DNA of 64,000 nt from Pedobacter sp. MC2016-05 (GTDB taxonomy: Bacteria; Bacteroidota; Bacteroidia; Sphingobacteriales; Sphingobacteriaceae). How positions within the stretch are numbered: the stretch's first letter is position 1; the number at the start of each line of letters is the position of its first letter. The notes under the pieces were generated by a model, which searched no databases, had not been told where the DNA came from, and saw only the letters and a list, made by a program, of their open reading frames with translations. The position numbers and the translations under genes are program-made. Positions 34,477-44,446 of the stretch are shown here, piece after piece. The DNA lies in the NCBI RefSeq assembly GCF_026239735.1, contig NZ_JAPIVT010000001.1, positions 434,001 through 498,000 on the forward strand, read 5' to 3'.

Positions 34477-35513
34477 TGGATACAGGTTTTATCATTGAAA
34501 AATTTATTCTGGTTGCCGTAATTTTCGGTATCAGTTTGGTAATTGCCATGTATTCTACCTATGCAGAGCGTAAGGTGGCTGCTTATCTTCAAGATCGTTT
34601 AGGTCCGGATAGAGCTGGTCCTTTTGGTATTTTACAACCTTTAGCCGATGGTGTGAAGATGTTTATGAAGGAAGAAATTATTCCAACCACATCAAACAAA
34701 TGGTTATTTATTGTTGGGCCGGGTTTGGCTTTACTCTGTGCCTGTATTGGTACAGCGGTGATTCCTTGGGGTAGCCCGATGGAAATTGGTGGCAAAATTG
34801 TTCCGCTTCAGGTTGCTGATATCAACGTAGGTGTTTTATACATTTTCGGCGTGGTTTCTTTGGGCGTTTATGGCGTAATGATTGGCGGCTGGGCATCAAA
34901 CAACAAATATTCTCTGTTAAGTGCTATTCGTGCCGCGTCACAAAATATCAGTTACGAAATTGCAATGGGGCTATCTATCATCGCTTTGCTTTTGATGACA
35001 AACACTTTAAGTCTTAAAGAAATTGTTGATCAGCAACATGGCTGGCATTGGAATGTGTTATATCAACCACTGGGGTTTTTGATCTTCATGGTTTGTTCTT
35101 TTGCTGAAACCAACCGTGCGCCTTTCGATTTGCCTGAGTGCGAAACTGAGCTAATTGGTGGTTATCATACCGAATATTCATCGATGAAGTTAGGTTTTTA
35201 CCTTTTTGCCGAGTACATCAACATGTTTGTTTCATCGGCAGTAATGGCAACTTTATATTTCGGTGGTTACAACTACCCGGGAATGGATTACATGGCAACA
35301 TTGCTTGGACCTACCTGGGCCCCACTATTTGGGGTTGGGATCTTATTTGTGAAAATAGTTTTCTTCATCTTTTTCTTTATGTGGGTACGGTGGACAATCC
35401 CTCGTTTCCGTTACGATCAATTGATGAATTTAGGTTGGAAAGGTTTAATACCTTTAGCCATTGCCAACATTATAATAACTGGGGTTGTGATTGCGATTAT
35501 AGAGAAGTTTTAA
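34476..35513 (+). CDS. nuoH: NADH-quinone oxidoreductase subunit H
   Basis: Membrane subunit that links the quinone site to the proton channels. It has about eight hydrophobic helices. The signatures AERKVAAYLQDRLGPDRAGP and FAETNRAPFDLPECETELIG are present, followed by GYHTEYSSMKLGFYLFAEY. The length of 345 residues is standard. It overlaps nuoG by one base (TAATG) and is directly followed by nuoI. Confidence 0.97.
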   Translation: MDTGFIIEKFILVAVIFGISLVIAMYSTYAERKVAAYLQDRLGPDRAGPFGILQPLADGVKMFMKEEIIPTTSNKWLFIVGPGLALLCACIGTAVIPWGSPMEIGGKIVPLQVADINVGVLYIFGVVSLGVYGVMIGGWASNNKYSLLSAIRAASQNISYEIAMGLSIIALLLMTNTLSLKEIVDQQHGWHWNVLYQPLGFLIFMVCSFAETNRAPFDLPECETELIGGYHTEYSSMKLGFYLFAEYINMFVSSAVMATLYFGGYNYPGMDYMATLLGPTWAPLFGVGILFVKIVFFIFFFMWVRWTIPRFRYDQLMNLGWKGLIPLAIANIIITGVVIAIIEKF

Positions 35514-35515
35514 TT

Positions 35516-36019
35516 ATGGAATCATTAAGTAACAAGAAAAAAGTACTGGAACAGAAGCCTTTAAGCTTCATGGAGCGTATGTACCTGCCTGCAATTGCAA
35601 AGGGAATGGGCATAACCATCAGCCACTTATTCAAAAAAGAGGCCACAGTAAGATATCCGGAAGTAGAACGTGAATTTTCTGCCAACTTTAGGGGGATGCA
35701 CTCCCTTAAGCGTGATGAAAATGGAAAAGAACGTTGTACAGCTTGCGGTTTATGTGCTTTGTCTTGCCCTGCGGAAGCAATTACCATGATTGCTGCAGAG
35801 CGCAAGCCAGAAGAAAAACACTTATACCGAGAGGAAAAATATGCAGCGACTTATGAAATTAACATGTTGCGTTGCATTTTCTGTGGGTTATGTGAAGAGG
35901 CTTGTCCGAAAGAGGCAATTTATTTAGACGGACCAATTGTACCAGCTGATTATTTACGTAAGGATTTTATTTACGGAAAAGATAAATTGGTTGAGGCTCC
36001 GTTAGAGATGAAAAAATAA
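35516..36019 (+). CDS. nuoI: NADH-quinone oxidoreductase subunit I
   Basis: Ferredoxin-like subunit with two [4Fe-4S] clusters (N6a, N6b). Both motifs are clear: CTACGLCALSCPAEAI and CIFCGLCEEACPKEAI. The start is taken at ATG 35516 (MESLSNKKKVLEQKPLSF), 2 bp after the nuoH stop. A longer frame from 35381 only overlaps nuoH out of frame. Length is 167 residues. Confidence 0.96.
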   Translation: MESLSNKKKVLEQKPLSFMERMYLPAIAKGMGITISHLFKKEATVRYPEVEREFSANFRGMHSLKRDENGKERCTACGLCALSCPAEAITMIAAERKPEEKHLYREEKYAATYEINMLRCIFCGLCEEACPKEAIYLDGPIVPADYLRKDFIYGKDKLVEAPLEMKK

Positions 36020-36030
36020 TAAGACCAGTC

Positions 36031-36104
36031 CGTCATTGCGAGGAACGAAGCAATCCTAAAGCAATGGCAATAAAAATGAGATTGCTTCGTGCCTCGTAAT
36101 GACG
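36031..36104. repeat. Palindromic GCGAGG..GAAGCAATC repeat, copy 2 (nuoI-nuoJ gap)
   Basis: CGTCATTGCGAGGAACGAAG plus CAATC pairs with GATTGCTTCGTGCCTCGTAA plus TGACG over a 74-bp span. Same family as 33354-33430. It occupies the spacer between nuoI and nuoJ. Confidence 0.8.
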
Positions 36105-36129
36105 AGGAGTACAAACAAATAACAAATTA

Positions 36130-36633
36130 ATGAGTACACAAGTATTCTATTTCGTAGCCACATTAAGTATAATCTTTTCGCTGATGGTGATTTTTGCAAA
36201 AAATCCAATTCATAGCGTTTTATACTTAATCCTTACCTTTTTTACCTTCACGGTACATTATGTACTGTTGAACGCACAATTTTTGGCAGTTGTAAACTTC
36301 ATCGTTTACATGGGGGCCATCATGGTATTATTCTTATTTGTACTGATGCTCCTCAACCTGAACAAGGAAACCGAGCCTGTGAAATCACCATTGATTAAAA
36401 TTGTAGGTGTAATTGCAGGATGTTGCCTTGTGGTAACCTTGGTTGGGTCTTTTAAAGCAGCAACAATTAACAGTCCCTTAATTTTAAAAAATCAAGGATT
36501 AGGTTTGGTAGAGAATTTGGGAAAAGAGCTTTTCGGTCCATTCTTGTTGCCATTTGAATTATCATCTCTGTTACTATTGGCAGCAATGGTTGGAGCAGTT
36601 TTATTATCTAAAAGAGATGAGGTAGAGGCATAA
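36130..36633 (+). CDS. nuoJ: NADH-quinone oxidoreductase subunit J
   Basis: Small membrane subunit of complex I with about five hydrophobic helices. The block NAQFLAVVNFIVYMGAIMVL is the conserved NuoJ core, followed by FLFVLMLLNLN. The protein ends LAAMVGAVLLSKRDEVEA, also typical. It has 167 residues and overlaps nuoK by one base. Confidence 0.94.
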   Translation: MSTQVFYFVATLSIIFSLMVIFAKNPIHSVLYLILTFFTFTVHYVLLNAQFLAVVNFIVYMGAIMVLFLFVLMLLNLNKETEPVKSPLIKIVGVIAGCCLVVTLVGSFKAATINSPLILKNQGLGLVENLGKELFGPFLLPFELSSLLLLAAMVGAVLLSKRDEVEA

Positions 36634-36962
36634 TGGAAAATTTAACTACACAAATGGCAGGCGTTCCACTAAATCACTACATCTATTTATGTGCAATTAT
36701 TTTCACAATTGGTGTAATTGGCGTATTAACCCGTAGAAACGCAATCGTAATTTTCATGTCCGTTGAGTTGATGTTAAATGCAGTTAACCTGCTTTTAACA
36801 GCTTTCTCTGTACATAGCAATGACCCCTCAGGACAGGTTTTCGTATTCTTTATTATGGCGCTTGCCGCGGCAGAAGTTGCAGTTGGTTTAGCAATTATCG
36901 TAATGGTTTACAGAAATACAAAATCGATAGATATTAATGTTTTAAATCGCCTTAAGTGGTAA
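36633..36962 (+). CDS. nuoK: NADH-quinone oxidoreductase subunit K
   Basis: Small three-helix, proton-channel subunit of complex I. The conserved piece GVLTRRNAIVIFMSVELMLN contains the essential membrane Glu; the second conserved Glu is in MALAAAEVAVGLAIIVMVYR. Length 109 residues. It lies between nuoJ (1-bp overlap) and nuoL (13-bp gap). Confidence 0.96.
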   Translation: MENLTTQMAGVPLNHYIYLCAIIFTIGVIGVLTRRNAIVIFMSVELMLNAVNLLLTAFSVHSNDPSGQVFVFFIMALAAAEVAVGLAIIVMVYRNTKSIDINVLNRLKW

Positions 36963-36975
36963 ATATATATTAAGA

Positions 36976-38877
36976 ATGACAATAGAACAATTGATTTGGT
37001 TAGTTCCTTTACTCCCTTTTTTAGGATTTGTAATCAACGGACTGGGCAGAAAATCTTTATCTAAAGGACTTGTTGGTATCATTGGAAGTGGTGTAATATT
37101 AGCTTCTTTCATCATCAGCATAGTTATTTTCTTTAGTTTACAAGGCGATACACAAAAATCTCACGAAGTATTTTTATTCGATTGGATCACCGCAGGTACG
37201 CTGCATATTCCATTATCATTTCTGGTTGACCCATTGAGTTCGATCATGCTTTTGATCATTACGGGAATTGGATTCTTAATCCATTTATATTCTACCAGCT
37301 ACATGCATGATGATGAAGGATTCGGAAAATTCTTTTCTTATCTGAACCTGTTTGTGTTCTTCATGCTTTTATTGGTATTGGGTTCAAACTATATCGTGAT
37401 GTTTATCGGTTGGGAAGGTGTAGGCTTATGTTCATACCTGTTAATCGGTTTCTGGTATACAAACAGCGCTTATGCCTCAGCAGCTAAAAAGGCTTTCGTA
37501 ATGAACCGTATTGGTGATTTGGGCTTTTTGTTAGGGGTATTCTTAATCTTTACTACTTTCGGAAGTGTGGAATTTGCTAAAGTTTTTCCTCAGGCAGCTA
37601 ATATGTTACCTGGACAAAATACTTTGTTTTTAATTACAATTCTATTGTTTGTTGGTGCGTGTGGTAAATCAGCTCAGTTGCCATTATTCACGTGGTTACC
37701 AGATGCAATGGCAGGCCCAACGCCTGTTTCAGCCTTAATTCACGCAGCAACGATGGTAACAGCAGGTATCTACATGATTGCCCGCTCCAGCGTATTGTTC
37801 GATTTAGCACCGCTTACACAAAACATCGTTGCCGTTGTAGGTATAACAACTGCTTTAGTTGCCGCAATTATTGCGTTAACACAAACCGATATCAAAAAAG
37901 TATTGGCTTATTCAACGGTATCTCAATTGGGATATATGTTTTTAGGCTTGGGCGTTGGCGCTTATACAGGTTCATTCTTCCATGTATTAACCCACGCATT
38001 TTTCAAAGCATTATTATTCTTAGGCGCTGGTTCGGTTATTCATGCCATGCACCACGAGCAAGATATGCGCCACATGGGCGGATTAAGGAAGAAACTTCCG
38101 GTTACCTTTTTAACGATGATGATTGGTACCATCGCAATTGCAGGCTTACCACCGTTTTCAGGGTTTTTCTCTAAAGACGAAATTTTAGCAAATGCCTACC
38201 AGGCAAGCCCAATTCTTTGGGGAGTTGGTGTGTTAACCGCATTCTTAACTTCCTTTTACATGTTCAGAATGATGTTTTTAACCTTTTCTGGAAAATACAG
38301 AGGTACACATCACGAAGAAAGTCATGTACATGAGTCGCCAAAAGCGATGACTATTCCTTTAATCATCCTGGCAATATTAGCTGCAATAGGTGGAGCGATT
38401 AATATTCCTCACGTTTTCGGTGGAAACGAATGGTTGGCACATTGGTTAAGCGGTGCCGGCGTTGCACAACACGGATTGGAATTAAGTCATTCAACGGAAT
38501 TTACCTTAATGGGTGTTTCAGTTGTTGCTGCGATCATCGCTTTGCTTTTCGCTTACATCAGATACGTTAAAGGTGCTCGTGTTCCTGTGGCTGATGAGGC
38601 ACCACGCTCTGCTTTGGCAAAATTATCTTATAATAAATTTTATTTAGATGAGATTTACGATTTTATCATCACCAAACCGTTAGATGCTTTCTCTAGATTT
38701 TTCTACAGAATTATCGACACAAAATTTATCGATGGGATTGTGAATGGATTAGGCTGGAGTACAAACGAGGCGAGTAAGGGAGTTCGTTTATTACAAAGTG
38801 GAAACGTGGGTTTCTATATATTTATGATGGTAGCTGGTATCATCGCATTGCTTGCTTATACATTTTATTACATATAA
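36976..38877 (+). CDS. nuoL: NADH-quinone oxidoreductase subunit L
   Basis: Largest antiporter-like proton-pumping subunit of complex I, 633 residues and many membrane helices. Conserved blocks are FIGWEGVGLCSYLLIGFW, KAFVMNRIGDLGFLLG and LPLFTWLPDAMAGPTPVSAL, followed by IHAATMVTAGIYMIARS, and THAFFKALLFLGAGSVIHAM. The C-terminal region gives the lateral helix and last membrane segment. It is followed by nuoM after 20 bp. Confidence 0.97.
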   Translation: MTIEQLIWLVPLLPFLGFVINGLGRKSLSKGLVGIIGSGVILASFIISIVIFFSLQGDTQKSHEVFLFDWITAGTLHIPLSFLVDPLSSIMLLIITGIGFLIHLYSTSYMHDDEGFGKFFSYLNLFVFFMLLLVLGSNYIVMFIGWEGVGLCSYLLIGFWYTNSAYASAAKKAFVMNRIGDLGFLLGVFLIFTTFGSVEFAKVFPQAANMLPGQNTLFLITILLFVGACGKSAQLPLFTWLPDAMAGPTPVSALIHAATMVTAGIYMIARSSVLFDLAPLTQNIVAVVGITTALVAAIIALTQTDIKKVLAYSTVSQLGYMFLGLGVGAYTGSFFHVLTHAFFKALLFLGAGSVIHAMHHEQDMRHMGGLRKKLPVTFLTMMIGTIAIAGLPPFSGFFSKDEILANAYQASPILWGVGVLTAFLTSFYMFRMMFLTFSGKYRGTHHEESHVHESPKAMTIPLIILAILAAIGGAINIPHVFGGNEWLAHWLSGAGVAQHGLELSHSTEFTLMGVSVVAAIIALLFAYIRYVKGARVPVADEAPRSALAKLSYNKFYLDEIYDFIITKPLDAFSRFFYRIIDTKFIDGIVNGLGWSTNEASKGVRLLQSGNVGFYIFMMVAGIIALLAYTFYYI

Positions 38878-38897
38878 AAAGGGTTCAAAAATAAATA

Positions 38898-40379
38898 ATG
38901 GAACAACTTTTACTACTTATATTTCTTCCGCTTGCGGGTGCTATCATTACGGCATTTGCGGGTAAGTCTGCTAAAATAGTCTCGACGGTAATTTCAGTCG
39001 CTTCTTTAGGCTTGGCCTTGTTCATCGCCTGTAACTTTATTCCAAATGCAAGTACGCAGTTTGAAGCGAACCTGCCATGGATTTCAGATTTAGGCATTCG
39101 TTTTCATGCAGGTATCGATGGGATCAGCATGTTGGTGGTATTGCTTACCAATTTGTTAATTCCGATTATCATTTTATCTAGTTACAGACATGACTATAAA
39201 AACCCAGCTGCTTTTTATGCATTGATTTTATTCATGCAGAGTGGTTTATTATTGGTTTTTACTGCTATGGATGCTTTCTTATTCTACATTGGGTGGGAGG
39301 CTGCATTAATTCCAATTTACTTTATCTGCGCATTCTGGGGTGGAAAAGATAGAGTTCGAATTAACATGAAATTCTTCGTTTACACGATTGCTGGTTCATT
39401 GTTTATGTTGATGGGGATTATTTATTTGTATTTGCAAAATCCTGCTCACAACTTCGATATTCAGGCATTTTACGCTTTAAACCTGGATCGTGCACAACAA
39501 GGCTGGATTTTCTGGGCGTTCTTTATTGCTTTCGCGATTAAGATGCCAATTTTCCCTTTTCACACTTGGCAGCCAGATACTTACACAGTTGCTCCTACAC
39601 AAGGGACCATGTTGTTATCTGGTATCATGCTAAAAATGGGTATTTATGGTGTAATCAGATGGTTATTACCAATTGTACCCACAGGCGTTCAGGATTGGTC
39701 TGGCCTGGTGATGGTTTTATCTATTATCGGTATCGTTTATGCCTCACTTATTGCCTTTACGCAGAAAGATGCTAAACGTTTGGTGGCTTATTCGTCTATT
39801 GCTCACGTTGGTTTAATTGCTGCAGGCATATTTGCATCCTTTAATCTCGGAGGCCTTGGTGAACAAGGGATGCAAGGAGCCATGGTGCAAATGTTAAGTC
39901 ACGGAATTAACGTGGTAGGTTTATTTTTCGTTTTAGATATTATCTTTTCTCGCACCAAAACCAATAAAATCGAAGAATTGGGTGGTATTGCTAAATCAGC
40001 ACCACAACTGGCGATTGTTTTCTTAATCATCGTTTTAGGTACAGTTGCCTTACCAGGAACAAATGGTTTTATTGGGGAGTTCTTACTGTTGATGGGCGTT
40101 TATAGCTACGGCATTTGGGCGGCTGCAATTGCAGGATTAACCATCATTTTCGGAGCAGTTTATATGTTGCGTATGTACCAAAATGTAATGCTTGGAAAAA
40201 CAAAAGAATTAACCATCACGTTTACCGACATTCAAGGGACTGAGAAATTGGTTCTTTATATTATCTGTGCTTTAATTATTTTTTTCGGTGTTTACCCGAA
40301 ACCATTATTGCACTTAACAGAGGCATCTGTACAACATTTATTAGAACAGGTAAATCAAAAATTAACATCAGTAAAATAA
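38898..40379 (+). CDS. nuoM: NADH-quinone oxidoreductase subunit M
   Basis: Antiporter-like proton channel of complex I, 493 residues. Conserved blocks are FHAGIDGISMLVVLLTNLLI, FYIGWEAALIPIYFICAFWG and FAIKMPIFPFHTWQPDTYTV, then APTQGTMLLSGIMLKMGIYG. The membrane Glu in GWEAALIP and the Lys in AIKMPIFPFH are retained. It is 3 bp from nuoN. Confidence 0.97.
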   Translation: MEQLLLLIFLPLAGAIITAFAGKSAKIVSTVISVASLGLALFIACNFIPNASTQFEANLPWISDLGIRFHAGIDGISMLVVLLTNLLIPIIILSSYRHDYKNPAAFYALILFMQSGLLLVFTAMDAFLFYIGWEAALIPIYFICAFWGGKDRVRINMKFFVYTIAGSLFMLMGIIYLYLQNPAHNFDIQAFYALNLDRAQQGWIFWAFFIAFAIKMPIFPFHTWQPDTYTVAPTQGTMLLSGIMLKMGIYGVIRWLLPIVPTGVQDWSGLVMVLSIIGIVYASLIAFTQKDAKRLVAYSSIAHVGLIAAGIFASFNLGGLGEQGMQGAMVQMLSHGINVVGLFFVLDIIFSRTKTNKIEELGGIAKSAPQLAIVFLIIVLGTVALPGTNGFIGEFLLLMGVYSYGIWAAAIAGLTIIFGAVYMLRMYQNVMLGKTKELTITFTDIQGTEKLVLYIICALIIFFGVYPKPLLHLTEASVQHLLEQVNQKLTSVK

Positions 40380-40382
40380 GCA

Positions 40383-41756
40383 ATGAATATTATTATAACC
40401 ATTAGTATAACCGCTTTTATTGTGCTTTATGCAGGTTTGTTTAAAGCAAAGAAAGCATTATTGCCGCTTACCGTTGTTGGCTTACTTACTGCATTAGGCT
40501 TTACTGCTGCTGCATGGGATGGCAATGCTGTTCACTTCGGAATGATGCAAACTGATAATTTCGCTTTGGCATTTTCCGGTGTTTGTATTGTAGGCACATT
40601 ATTGATTTTCTTATTAACGCAAAACTATTTTCACGCTAAAAGCGATAACATAGCAGAATATTACACCTTAATTCTTTTCGCGCTTGCGGGGATGATTATG
40701 ATGGTGTCGTACAAAAATATGGCTATGTTATTTGTTGGTTTGGAAATCATGTCGGTAAGTTTATATATCCTTGCGGGTATTCGTAAAAAGGATTTTGCAT
40801 CAAACGAAGCTTCATTGAAATATTTCTTAATGGGTGCTTTTTCAACAGGTTTCTTGTTGTTTGGGATCACATTAATTTACGGAGCCACCGGCTCATTCGA
40901 TTTAGATAGAATTCAAGCTTACTTAGTTGATAATAGCAAAGCAGTTTCTCCAATCTTTTATCCAGGGGTTATTTTGATGATGATTGGCTTGTGCTTTAAA
41001 GTAGGAGCGGCACCTTTCCACTTCTGGACTCCGGACGTTTACGAAGGTTCGCCAACTTTGATCACTACGTTTATGAGTACAGTGGTTAAAACGGCTGGTT
41101 TTGCAGCTTTTTTAAGATTGTTTGCCGATGCTTTTGCACCGCTTCACGATTTCTGGGTTGCGCCACTTATCGTGATTGTTTGTATAACCTTGTTCATTGG
41201 TAACGTTACTGCATTATTCCAAAAGAATTTCAAACGAATGTTGGCCTATTCAAGTATCTCTCATGCAGGATACTTGTTATTCTCTTTGATTGTAATTGGT
41301 CCGCACTCGCAAAACAATGTTTTGGTTTATGCCGCTGCCTATACTTTTGCATCAATTATCGCTTTTGCGGTATTAATATTAGTGAAACAAAAAACCGGTA
41401 GCGATAGCTTTGAAAGTTTCAATGGCTTAGGTAAGAAAAATCCTTTAGTGGCCTTATCGCTCACGGTTGCCATGTTATCATTAGCAGGTATTCCTTTAAC
41501 CGCTGGTTTTATCGGGAAATATTTAATGTTTCTTAATGTTATGGGCGAATACAAGATGCTATTGGTTGCTTTCGCTATATTAAATGCATTGGTAGGTTTT
41601 TATTACTATTTCAAGGTTATTGTGGCCGTATGGTTTAAAGATGGCGCTGAAACCGAGCTTTCTACACCTGCACAATACAAGATTGTTTTAGCTGTCTCAG
41701 TGGCGATTACGCTAATTTTGGGTATTTATCCTTCAATCGTCTTAAACCTGATATAG
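40383..41756 (+). CDS. nuoN: NADH-quinone oxidoreductase subunit N
   Basis: Third antiporter-like subunit of complex I, 457 residues. The family blocks LFVGLEIMSVSLYILAGIRK, then SNEASLKYFLMGAFSTGFLL, and VGAAPFHFWTPDVYEGSPTL are all there. It is the last gene of the nuo operon. A hairpin without a T run (AATTATTTG...CGAATAATT, about 41773-41799) lies in the gap before dedA. Confidence 0.96.
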   Translation: MNIIITISITAFIVLYAGLFKAKKALLPLTVVGLLTALGFTAAAWDGNAVHFGMMQTDNFALAFSGVCIVGTLLIFLLTQNYFHAKSDNIAEYYTLILFALAGMIMMVSYKNMAMLFVGLEIMSVSLYILAGIRKKDFASNEASLKYFLMGAFSTGFLLFGITLIYGATGSFDLDRIQAYLVDNSKAVSPIFYPGVILMMIGLCFKVGAAPFHFWTPDVYEGSPTLITTFMSTVVKTAGFAAFLRLFADAFAPLHDFWVAPLIVIVCITLFIGNVTALFQKNFKRMLAYSSISHAGYLLFSLIVIGPHSQNNVLVYAAAYTFASIIAFAVLILVKQKTGSDSFESFNGLGKKNPLVALSLTVAMLSLAGIPLTAGFIGKYLMFLNVMGEYKMLLVAFAILNALVGFYYYFKVIVAVWFKDGAETELSTPAQYKIVLAVSVAITLILGIYPSIVLNLI

Positions 41757-41804
41757 GTATGCACTTGTTAGATAATTATTTGTAGTTTTACGAATAATTG
41801 AAAT

Positions 41805-42455
41805 ATGCAGGATTTCTGGAACCACCTACAACATTTAATTGACCCCGAGAAATTATTGAGGGAGGGCGGTTTCTATCTTGTAGTATTTGTCATCTTTGCA
41901 GAAACTGGCCTATTCTTTGGTTTCTTCCTTCCTGGCGATTATTTACTGTTTCTTGCAGGAATGTTCGTAGCAACTGGAAAACTTGATGTTAACATTGCAG
42001 TCCTTTTAGCAGGCTTATGTGTAGCCGCAATTTCTGGGAATTTCACGGGTTATTGGTTTGGGCGGAGAACTGGTCCACTACTGTATACCAGAAAAGACAG
42101 TTTCTTTTTCAAAAAGAAATATTTAAAAGCAGCAGAAGAATATTATAACAAACAAGGTGCCTTCGCACTGATCATGGGCAGATTTGTTCCAATTGTAAGA
42201 ACTTTTGCACCGATTTTTGCTGGAGTAGTAAAATTAGACTTTAAAAAGTTTGCTTTCTATAATATTGTTGGTGGAATTTTATGGATCTGCTCGCTCACTT
42301 TGTTAGGCTACTTTTTAGGTAAAAGATTTGAAAAAGAGATAAACGATTACTTATTATATATTATTATTGGCTTCATCGTTATTACAACTATACCTTTATT
42401 GATTACCTTTGTAAAAAGTAAAGTTAAAATCCCGGAAGGGGAAAAAAAGATTTAA
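41805..42455 (+). CDS. DedA/SNARE-associated family membrane protein
   Basis: Inner-membrane protein of 216 residues. The DedA signature is readable: [20 protein letters not shown] near the N-terminus and [20 protein letters not shown] in the second half, with the conserved arginines. Members take part in membrane lipid homeostasis, and some are undecaprenyl-phosphate or phosphatidylethanolamine flippases. The individual substrate cannot be assigned. The pyrophosphatase gene follows after 7 bp, suggesting one transcript. Confidence 0.92.
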   Translation: MQDFWNHLQHLIDPEKLLREGGFYLVVFVIFAETGLFFGFFLPGDYLLFLAGMFVATGKLDVNIAVLLAGLCVAAISGNFTGYWFGRRTGPLLYTRKDSFFFKKKYLKAAEEYYNKQGAFALIMGRFVPIVRTFAPIFAGVVKLDFKKFAFYNIVGGILWICSLTLLGYFLGKRFEKEINDYLLYIIIGFIVITTIPLLITFVKSKVKIPEGEKKI

Positions 42456-42462
42456 ATTAAAA

Positions 42463-43014
42463 ATGGCAAAAGACGATCATCACGCATGGCATAGCGTATC
42501 TCCTGGTAAGAACGTTCCAGAAATTGTAAACGCAATCATTGAAATTCCTAAAGGCTCAAAGGCTAAGTATGAAATAGATAAAGAATCCGGACTAATCAAG
42601 TTAGACAGGGTTCTTTTTTCATCAGTAATGTATCCAGCTAACTATGGCTTTATCCCACAAACTTATTGCGATGATAAAGATCCATTAGATATTCTTGTAC
42701 TTTGTTCTGTTGATGTTTACCCAATGACATTAATTGAAGCTAAAGTTGTTGGCGTAATGCACATGGTTGATAATGGAGAGCAAGACGATAAAATTATTGC
42801 GGTTGCAGCACATGATATGTCCGTTAATTACATTAACGATCTGGATGAATTGCCACCACATCAAATGAAAGAAATTGTTCGTTTCTTTCAAGATTATAAA
42901 GCACTGGAAGATAAAAATGTTACTATCGAACATTTATTAGGTGTTCGCTATGCTCATAAAGTAATTAAGGAAAGTATAGAACTTTACAACACAACATTTA
43001 GAGAATTAGCATAA
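42463..43014 (+). CDS. ppa: Inorganic pyrophosphatase, family I
   Basis: Hydrolyses pyrophosphate to two phosphates and so drives biosynthetic reactions. The active-site signature with three Asp is in [14 protein letters not shown]. The block [14 protein letters not shown] and [20 protein letters not shown] are family features. The length of 183 residues is normal. The stop codon overlaps the start of the CBS-domain gene by one base (TAATG). Confidence 0.96.
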   Translation: MAKDDHHAWHSVSPGKNVPEIVNAIIEIPKGSKAKYEIDKESGLIKLDRVLFSSVMYPANYGFIPQTYCDDKDPLDILVLCSVDVYPMTLIEAKVVGVMHMVDNGEQDDKIIAVAAHDMSVNYINDLDELPPHQMKEIVRFFQDYKALEDKNVTIEHLLGVRYAHKVIKESIELYNTTFRELA

Positions 43015-44438
43015 TGGATTTACCCACGGCCTGCTTGTTTTTAAATTTAGAGTTAAGTGCAATATTGCCCACCAATACCATTTTGGTTGCTTTAGAAGAG
43101 CCTGATACTGCATCTGTAGGTTGGAGGTTGTTTCTAGCATTATTTTTAGTTTTACTAAACGGATTCTTTGTTGCAGCAGAATTTGCAATTGTAAAAGTCC
43201 GAGCATCTCAAATTGAAATAAAAGCAAAAACAGGTAGCCGGGTTGGTAAAATGGCCAAAACGATCCTCCATAATTTGGATGGTTATTTAGCGGCCACGCA
43301 GCTAGGTATAACGCTTGCATCACTTGGCTTAGGTTGGGTTGGTGAAGGCGTTATGCATACTATTTTCAAAAATCTTTTCGATAGCCTCGAATGGGGGTTT
43401 AGTGACGCCACTATTCATACCGCATCAACAATTGTAGCTTTTTCGCTAATTACTGTAATGCACATCGTATTTGGTGAGTTAGCACCGAAATCATTTGCAA
43501 TACAAAGACCGGTAGCCACTACTTTGTTTGTTTCTGTTCCACTCCAAATTTTTTACGTGGTTTTCAAACCATTCATTTGGACTTTAAACAGCCTGGCAGC
43601 AGTGATTTTGAAGCCATTCGGTATTGATACTTCTGCGGGCCACGAATCCTTACACAGTACAGAAGAACTTCAATACTTGTTAGATCAGGGAAAGGAAAGT
43701 GGTGCATTGGATAACAATGAGCACGAACTTATTAAAAATGTATTCGATTTTAATGAGCGCGTAGTAAAGAATATTATGGTTCCGCGTACCAAGATTTCAG
43801 GTATCGAATTATCTTCGTCGAAAGAAGAGGTAATCGATAAAATCATTGCTGAGGGCTATTCTCGCCTCCCAGTTTATGATGAGATAATGGATAAAATTGT
43901 CGGAATTATTCACGCCAAGGATATTTTGCCATTAGTTGCTTCTGGTAACCAACATTGGACGCTGAATGATATTATTCGCAAACCTTACTTCGTCACTGAA
44001 ACAAAAAAAATTAACGATTTAATGAGCGAACTGCAAAGCAACCGCATCCAAATCTCCATTGTTTTAGATGAGTTTGGTGGTACGGCAGGGATGGTTACGC
44101 TAGAGGATATTGTGGAAGAATTGGTAGGCGAAATTCAGGATGAATATGATGAAGAAAAGCCTTTAGTTGAAAAAGTATCGGATAACGAATTTATTGTAAA
44201 TGCCTTTGCAACAGTTTATGATGTGAATGAGCATTTACCACATGATTTGCCAGAGGATGAAGATTTTGATACAGTTGGTGGTCTAGTTTCTCATGTTTTT
44301 GAACGGATTCCAGAGGTTGGAGAAAGCAATGAATCTTATGGTTATCTGTTTACCATCTTAAAGAAAACAGAACAAAACATTGAAACTATTAAGCTCGAAT
44401 TGGTAATAAATAAAGAAGATCAGGTTGATAATCATTAA
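43014..44438 (+). CDS. CNNM/CorC-type membrane protein (DUF21-CBS-CorC_HlyC)
   Basis: Membrane protein of 474 residues, often called hemolysin-like. There is no evidence of toxin activity; related proteins export magnesium or cobalt. The DUF21 domain has LFLALFLVLLNGFFVAAEFA and VGEGVMHTIF. Two CBS domains follow (VKNIMVPRTKISGIELSS, EGYSRLPVYDEIMDKIVGII, VLDEFGGTAGMVTLEDIVEE). The end is a CorC_HlyC domain (IVNAFATVYDVNEHLP, FDTVGGLVSHVFERIPEVGE). It overlaps ppa by one base and precedes rsmE by 8 bp. Confidence 0.92.
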   Translation: MDLPTACLFLNLELSAILPTNTILVALEEPDTASVGWRLFLALFLVLLNGFFVAAEFAIVKVRASQIEIKAKTGSRVGKMAKTILHNLDGYLAATQLGITLASLGLGWVGEGVMHTIFKNLFDSLEWGFSDATIHTASTIVAFSLITVMHIVFGELAPKSFAIQRPVATTLFVSVPLQIFYVVFKPFIWTLNSLAAVILKPFGIDTSAGHESLHSTEELQYLLDQGKESGALDNNEHELIKNVFDFNERVVKNIMVPRTKISGIELSSSKEEVIDKIIAEGYSRLPVYDEIMDKIVGIIHAKDILPLVASGNQHWTLNDIIRKPYFVTETKKINDLMSELQSNRIQISIVLDEFGGTAGMVTLEDIVEELVGEIQDEYDEEKPLVEKVSDNEFIVNAFATVYDVNEHLPHDLPEDEDFDTVGGLVSHVFERIPEVGESNESYGYLFTILKKTEQNIETIKLELVINKEDQVDNH

Positions 44439-44446
44439 ATTCAACA

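Noticed and set aside
35381-35515. Longer start for nuoI
   Set aside because: The extension overlaps nuoH out of frame and is not NuoI-like; ATG 35516, 2 bp after the nuoH stop, fits the operon.
37692-38174. 160-codon open frame overlapping nuoL
   Set aside because: It lies wholly inside nuoL in another frame and its translation is rich in Arg, Asn and Cys with no domain pattern; nuoL itself is unambiguous.
43014-44438. Hemolysin annotation for the CBS-domain protein
   Set aside because: The architecture DUF21-CBS-CorC_HlyC belongs to ion-transport-related proteins; no toxin feature is present.
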